Positions 46,597 to 49,472 of a DNA stretch of 49,472 nucleotides are shown here, in pieces. The stretch covers positions 1 through 49,472 of the forward strand of contig CAIVGL010000083.1 in the NCBI GenBank assembly GCA_903905505.1, in the 5' to 3' direction. The first letter of the stretch is position 1; the number at the start of each line of letters is the position of its first letter. Position numbers and translations under genes: made by a program. The notes beneath the pieces are model-generated. The model was not told the origin of the DNA and did not search any database. It saw nothing but the letters and a program-made list of their open reading frames with translations. The DNA comes from an uncultured Bacteroidia bacterium (lineage in GTDB: Bacteria; Bacteroidota; Bacteroidia; Bacteroidales; Prolixibacteraceae).

Positions 46597-47100
46597 TTAG
46601 TCTGCTAAGGATTCATTTTCAAATCCTTGCTGCAAGGCTACCATCTTAAGTGCGGTAACGGCAGCTTCATCACCTTTGTTTCCTAATTTACCACCCGCTC
46701 TGTCGAGTGCTTGTTGCTGATTCTCGGTTGTTAAAACACCAAAAATGATAGGAAGGTTATATTTTATGTTTAGATCAGTGGCACCTTGAGCCACACCCTG
46801 ACAGATAAAATCAAAATGACGTGTTTCACCTTGGATCACACATCCCAATAAAATTACAGCGTCTACATCTGTATACTCAGCAAAAAACTGTCCACCTAAG
46901 GTTAATTCAAAACTTCCAGGAACATGTTTGATGTGAATATTTTCTTGCTTAACACCATGATTCAGAAGTGTTTTAGATGCTCCATCCGCCAATGCGCCAG
47001 TGATCTCATAATTCCATTCAGAAACTACAATGCCAAATTTCATCTCATTGCCAAGAGGAACAGAATTAAGATCGTACGCAGAAAGATTTATTGTCGCCAT
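46597..47100 (-). CDS. ribH: 6,7-dimethyl-8-ribityllumazine synthase
   Basis: RibH makes lumazine from the ribityl pyrimidine and dihydroxybutanone phosphate in riboflavin synthesis. The 167-residue protein has the substrate-contact segment V-S-E-W-N near 27, G-S-F-E-L near 62, and [12 protein letters not shown] with the catalytic His near 94. F-G-V-L-T-T is also typical. The family forms a pentamer or icosahedral shell. It precedes the twelve-gene array by 87 bases; the same strand could allow read-through, but it has its own -7 element. No other rib gene adjoins it. The flavin enzymes of the array (acyl-CoA dehydrogenase, IPP isomerase, reductase) would be consumers of its product. Confidence 0.96.
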   Translation of the reverse strand: MATINLSAYDLNSVPLGNEMKFGIVVSEWNYEITGALADGASKTLLNHGVKQENIHIKHVPGSFELTLGGQFFAEYTDVDAVILLGCVIQGETRHFDFICQGVAQGATDLNIKYNLPIIFGVLTTENQQQALDRAGGKLGNKGDEAAVTALKMVALQQGFENESLAD

Positions 47101-47119
47101 TCTCTATTTTATTTTTTTA

Positions 47120-47127
47120 CAAAATTA
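47120..47127 (-). promoter_or_regulatory. Putative -7 element for ribH
   Basis: The minus strand reads TAATTTTG, a full TAnnTTTG match, 19 bases before the ribH start. The nearest TTTG upstream is 24 bases away, which is too far, so the -33 element is unclear. Confidence 0.4.
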
Positions 47128-47226
47128 GCAAGAAATATGTCACTAATCGTCCAAAAGCTTGCTTTAGACATTAACTTATTGTCAATCTTACCCAATCTAA
47201 TTCTTTTAAGGTCTTACGAAAGTTTA

Positions 47227-47430
47227 TTATTTATTCTCAGACTTAATTTCCTTCACTCGACCAATCGCACCATTTGTCAATCTAACTTTTATGCCATGAG
47301 GATGATGCGAACTGCTAGTCAGGATGTTCTGAACAATGCCAGTCGTCAACGTGCCTGAACGCTGGTGCTCTTTTAGCACGATGCTCACAACTTCTCCAAG
47401 CTTAATGTTGATTCTATCTCTTCCATCCAT
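47227..47430 (-). CDS. YwbE-family small protein
   Basis: The 67-residue protein matches the YwbE/DUF2196 family. It has R-x-x-I-N-I-K-L-G near the N-terminus, V-L-K-E-H-Q-R-S-G-T-L-T-x-G-I-V, H-P-H-G-I-K-V-R-L and G-R-V-K-E-I at the end. The family is widespread in Firmicutes and Bacteroidota and has no established function. The fold is likely a small beta barrel. It lies 126 bases upstream of ribH on the same strand and may or may not share its transcript. Confidence 0.88.
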   Translation of the reverse strand: MDGRDRINIKLGEVVSIVLKEHQRSGTLTTGIVQNILTSSSHHPHGIKVRLTNGAIGRVKEIKSENK

Positions 47431-47679
47431 AACTTAGCTAAAACTAATAATTATATCTCTTTTGGACAAGCGAATTTACAGAATTGAGCAAAATAAATAG
47501 TTTAATTGACTCTATACTTTAAAATCAATGAGCTAGATAAGGCCGATCATTTTAATATTTACTTTATGATTATCGTTCTAGAATACTGCAAGTTGACCTA
47601 GTCGTACAGAACTTAATTACGAGTAATCCACTTAAGCATTTCTAATGCTGTTGGGCCCATTTTTTAGTCCGTTATCGAC
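47431..47679. other. Intergenic region between the BtuG-like gene and the YwbE-family gene
   Basis: About 250 AT-rich bases with no gene recognised. It holds a small AGCATT/AATGCT hairpin at 47635-47649 just beyond the lipoprotein stop, without a U tract on the relevant strand. No promoter with both elements was found for the YwbE gene. Confidence 0.4.
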
Positions 47680-48738
47680 TTATTTAAAGCAAAATGAACC
47701 AGGAATGATGCCTGTTTTAAAACTGTCTAATTTAGCTCCGTAGTTTGAATACCGGTAAATAACTCCTTGTTGCTGATAATCAATGGCATCACCAATATAA
47801 AGATCTGAATTCTGTGGGTCTACGCCTAGAGAATAAAAAAGATGATTTTCTGGATTTATAAATGGCCTATTGCTGAGAGACTCTTGCAGAATGGGTTGCT
47901 TCCAAACCCCACTATTCAGATATACTAGGGTATCTTTAGTTCCATTAATGGCTAAACGTGAGGGAGTGGCATCCGAAGCTAATGAAAAACTTTTTTCAAT
48001 GGTTCTACTTGAGGTATTAATACGCTGAAGTACAGGCGTTCTTTTTGCAGTGCCAGTTTTTGACCAGCCACCATCGCTTAATACCCAAAGCTTATTTAAT
48101 TTATCTAATACTAGCCCTGCAGGCTGAATTCCAACTTTAATGGAGTCAACTACTTGATTTAATTTAGTGTCAATAACCAGAACTGTATTGTCAAACGACC
48201 AGCAGCTCACATAAAGCCGATCATTAATCTCGACCATTTGCTCTGTAGAAGGGTGGCCAGGTGTCCTAATTGAACCTGTGATTTGATAATTCTGAGGATT
48301 AATAATCGATATTTTTCCGGCATAAAGATCTGTGATATAGCCATTCCCATTGTTTGAAAAGAAGATATTCCTAGGTGATACTAGTCCAGTTATTTTTTGC
48401 ACATATTTCCCAGTACGACTGTCAATCACATATATTTTTCCTGAATTATTAATTGAAATAAAGCCCAAATTTTTATAGATCGTCATAGATTGCGCGACAT
48501 CTCCAAGTGGCAGACCATTGATTTTATAAAACAGATCCGACTGCACTTGTTTGACGGCTGGATCATAGTAGGATAGGGAGGAGTTACCATACATGAAATT
48601 GCCCTCGTTGACGATAAATAAGCCTTTGTTAGCTAAGACAATAGGCTGACTGCCAGTCCATGAGTCGTCCTTCATGCAACTAACAAGCGTAAACTGCATA
48701 GCAATAATTAGACTTAGTATAGATTGGTAATACTTCAT
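47680..48738 (-). CDS. btuG: BtuG-like surface lipoprotein (YncE-like beta propeller)
   Basis: The 352-residue protein has a lipoprotein signal peptide ending in L-V-S-C, with Cys21 as the lipid anchor. The mature part is a string of about seven YncE-like propeller blades, with repeats of the type V-I-D-x-x-T-x-K-V-V-D-S-I and P-x-G/N-I-x-F. The opening G-L-F-I-V-N-E-G-N-F and P-L-G-D-V-A-Q-S-M-T resemble BtuG, the Bacteroidota cell-surface cobalamin-binding lipoprotein that sits on the BtuB receptor. One base separates it from the receptor gene, supporting this. The propeller and lipoprotein calls are firm. The cobalamin call is based on recalled motifs and context, so the symbol is provisional. 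Confidence 0.75.
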   Translation of the reverse strand: MKYYQSILSLIIAMQFTLVSCMKDDSWTGSQPIVLANKGLFIVNEGNFMYGNSSLSYYDPAVKQVQSDLFYKINGLPLGDVAQSMTIYKNLGFISINNSGKIYVIDSRTGKYVQKITGLVSPRNIFFSNNGNGYITDLYAGKISIINPQNYQITGSIRTPGHPSTEQMVEINDRLYVSCWSFDNTVLVIDTKLNQVVDSIKVGIQPAGLVLDKLNKLWVLSDGGWSKTGTAKRTPVLQRINTSSRTIEKSFSLASDATPSRLAINGTKDTLVYLNSGVWKQPILQESLSNRPFINPENHLFYSLGVDPQNSDLYIGDAIDYQQQGVIYRYSNYGAKLDSFKTGIIPGSFCFK

Positions 48739-48739
48739 A

Positions 48740-49472
48740 CTAAAAGTCGTAACGTATTAAAAACGAATAATTTATTCCAGGCATCGGATTTTGAAGTATA
48801 GTTCTGAAAGACTCATTAAATAGGTTGAGAATTTTTAGTTCTAAGTCTAATTTCGAGCGTTTGAAATTTATTCCTCTCCCAACGTAAATGTTATTCATCA
48901 AATAGGGATGCAAGATGTCAAATGGTGATGTCTTTGTGTTGCTTGTTGAAGTAAATCTCGAGCTATAGTAGTTCCATACCCAGGTAAAATGGTACTGTTC
49001 ACGAGATAGGTCTAGCAAGATATTGGCTGAGTTTCTGGGGATATACGGAAGCTGTTTTCCGATAGATTCATCAGCCCAGGTTTTTGGATCATCTCGATTA
49101 ATAGATCTGGTATACGCATAGTTGCCATTTATTCGGTATTGAAGTGAGTTTAGTTTACCACTTACACTTGAATTAAATTCGATGCCACTCGTATTAACCC
49201 TTTTTATATTCGATGGTTCCCAGTACCCCTTTGGTGTTGGAAGCCAAATAATCCAATTGTTAATTCCTGATGCGTAGGCTGTAATGTTCGCTTTAAAATG
49301 AGTTTGGTTCAAATTACCTGAGAAGCCACTGCCTAGATCGATCATTGTTCCCTCTTCGGCCTTTAAAAGTGGGTTTCCTCCAGGAACGAAATATAAGTCA
49401 TTTAAGCTGGGTAGATGGTAGTTTTTGGCTAAATTTCCATTTAGAAAGAAGCTTTTATTGGCCAACGGATGA
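48740..49472 (-). CDS. TonB-dependent receptor, C-terminal part (BtuB-like)
   Basis: The minus-strand frame is open to the last base of the window, so only the C-terminal 244 residues are seen. The sequence is an alternating-hydrophobic beta-barrel pattern. It has the TonB-receptor motif L-P-S-L-N-D-L-Y-F-V-P-G-G-N-P-L-L-K-A-E-E, which many small-substrate receptors share near the barrel strands that precede the C-terminus. It ends in I-R-Y-D-F, the terminal Phe recognised by the BAM complex. The BtuG-like lipoprotein starts one base after its stop. The pair probably imports a corrinoid. A cobalamin riboswitch, if present, would lie outside the window. Confidence 0.85.
   Translation of the reverse strand, partial: HPLANKSFFLNGNLAKNYHLPSLNDLYFVPGGNPLLKAEEGTMIDLGSGFSGNLNQTHFKANITAYASGINNWIIWLPTPKGYWEPSNIKRVNTSGIEFNSSVSGKLNSLQYRINGNYAYTRSINRDDPKTWADESIGKQLPYIPRNSANILLDLSREQYHFTWVWNYYSSRFTSTSNTKTSPFDILHPYLMNNIYVGRGINFKRSKLDLELKILNLFNESFRTILQNPMPGINYSFLIRYDF

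Noticed and set aside
46924-47358. A 144-codon plus-strand frame across the ribH start and the YwbE-family gene
   Set aside because: It is antisense to two recognised genes and to the ribH promoter, and its translation has no protein-like pattern.
47635-47649. AGCATT/AATGCT hairpin downstream of the BtuG-like gene
   Set aside because: The 6-bp stem is short and no U run follows on the minus strand, so I do not call it a terminator.

Overview
The window is a gene-dense stretch of a Bacteroidota chromosome, about 40% GC by eye. The evidence is a TonB-dependent receptor paired with a BtuG-like surface lipoprotein, a GYDIA-family GHMP kinase, a fused E1 alpha/beta 2-oxoacid dehydrogenase, a multi-repeat DUF349 protein, a pyrG-yidC pair, no clear Shine-Dalgarno sequences, and several TAnnTTTG-type -7 elements (the Bacteroidota sigma factor motif). 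Isoprenoids are made by the mevalonate route, unlike Bacteroides itself, which uses the MEP route. I cannot fix the order or genus. No rRNA, tRNA, CRISPR array, insertion sequence or prophage was seen.

Layout. 1-1.7 kb: the end of a Sel1-repeat protein and a secreted Dabb-domain protein. 1.7-7.0 kb (minus): purL and a dihydrolipoamide-dehydrogenase-like flavoprotein that lacks both redox cysteines. 7.3-7.7 kb: methylmalonyl-CoA epimerase. 7.8-9.9 kb (minus): selD-mnmH, selenium for tRNA 2-selenouridine. 10.0-13.7 kb (minus): a periplasmic M16 peptidase and a Cof-type HAD phosphatase. 14.1-16.5 kb: a divergent membrane pyrophosphatase. 16.8-20.8 kb (minus): sucB and sucA. 21.0-23.9 kb: an AddB-like nuclease. 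24.0-24.7 kb (minus): trmD. 25.2-31.1 kb: a DUF349 protein, then pyrG-yidC. 31.2-46.5 kb: a twelve-gene minus-strand array. 46.6-47.4 kb (minus): ribH and a YwbE-family gene. 47.7-49.5 kb (minus): a BtuG-like lipoprotein and the end of its TonB-dependent receptor.

The main discovery candidate is the minus-strand array. Read in transcription order it encodes a fused branched-chain 2-oxoacid dehydrogenase E1, methylcrotonyl-CoA carboxylase beta, a methylglutaconyl-CoA hydratase-like enzyme, the biotin subunit, and an acyl-CoA dehydrogenase. Together these look like a leucine-degradation route ending at HMG-CoA. The array continues with type 2 IPP isomerase, HMG-CoA reductase, a GYDIA GHMP kinase, diphosphomevalonate decarboxylase and mevalonate kinase, which form a mevalonate pathway starting at HMG-CoA. 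Neither HMG-CoA lyase nor HMG-CoA synthase is present in the window. The order suggests that leucine carbon is passed directly through HMG-CoA into isoprenoids. The array ends with lipA, a small flavin reductase and a cysteine-rich CWC protein. LipA would supply lipoate to the 2-oxoacid dehydrogenases, and the reductase may feed it electrons.

Other points of interest are the cysteine-less Lpd-like protein, the mixed cation-site residues of the pyrophosphatase, an AddB-like protein without an adjacent AddA, and a terminator whose two arms contain the stop codons of two convergent genes.
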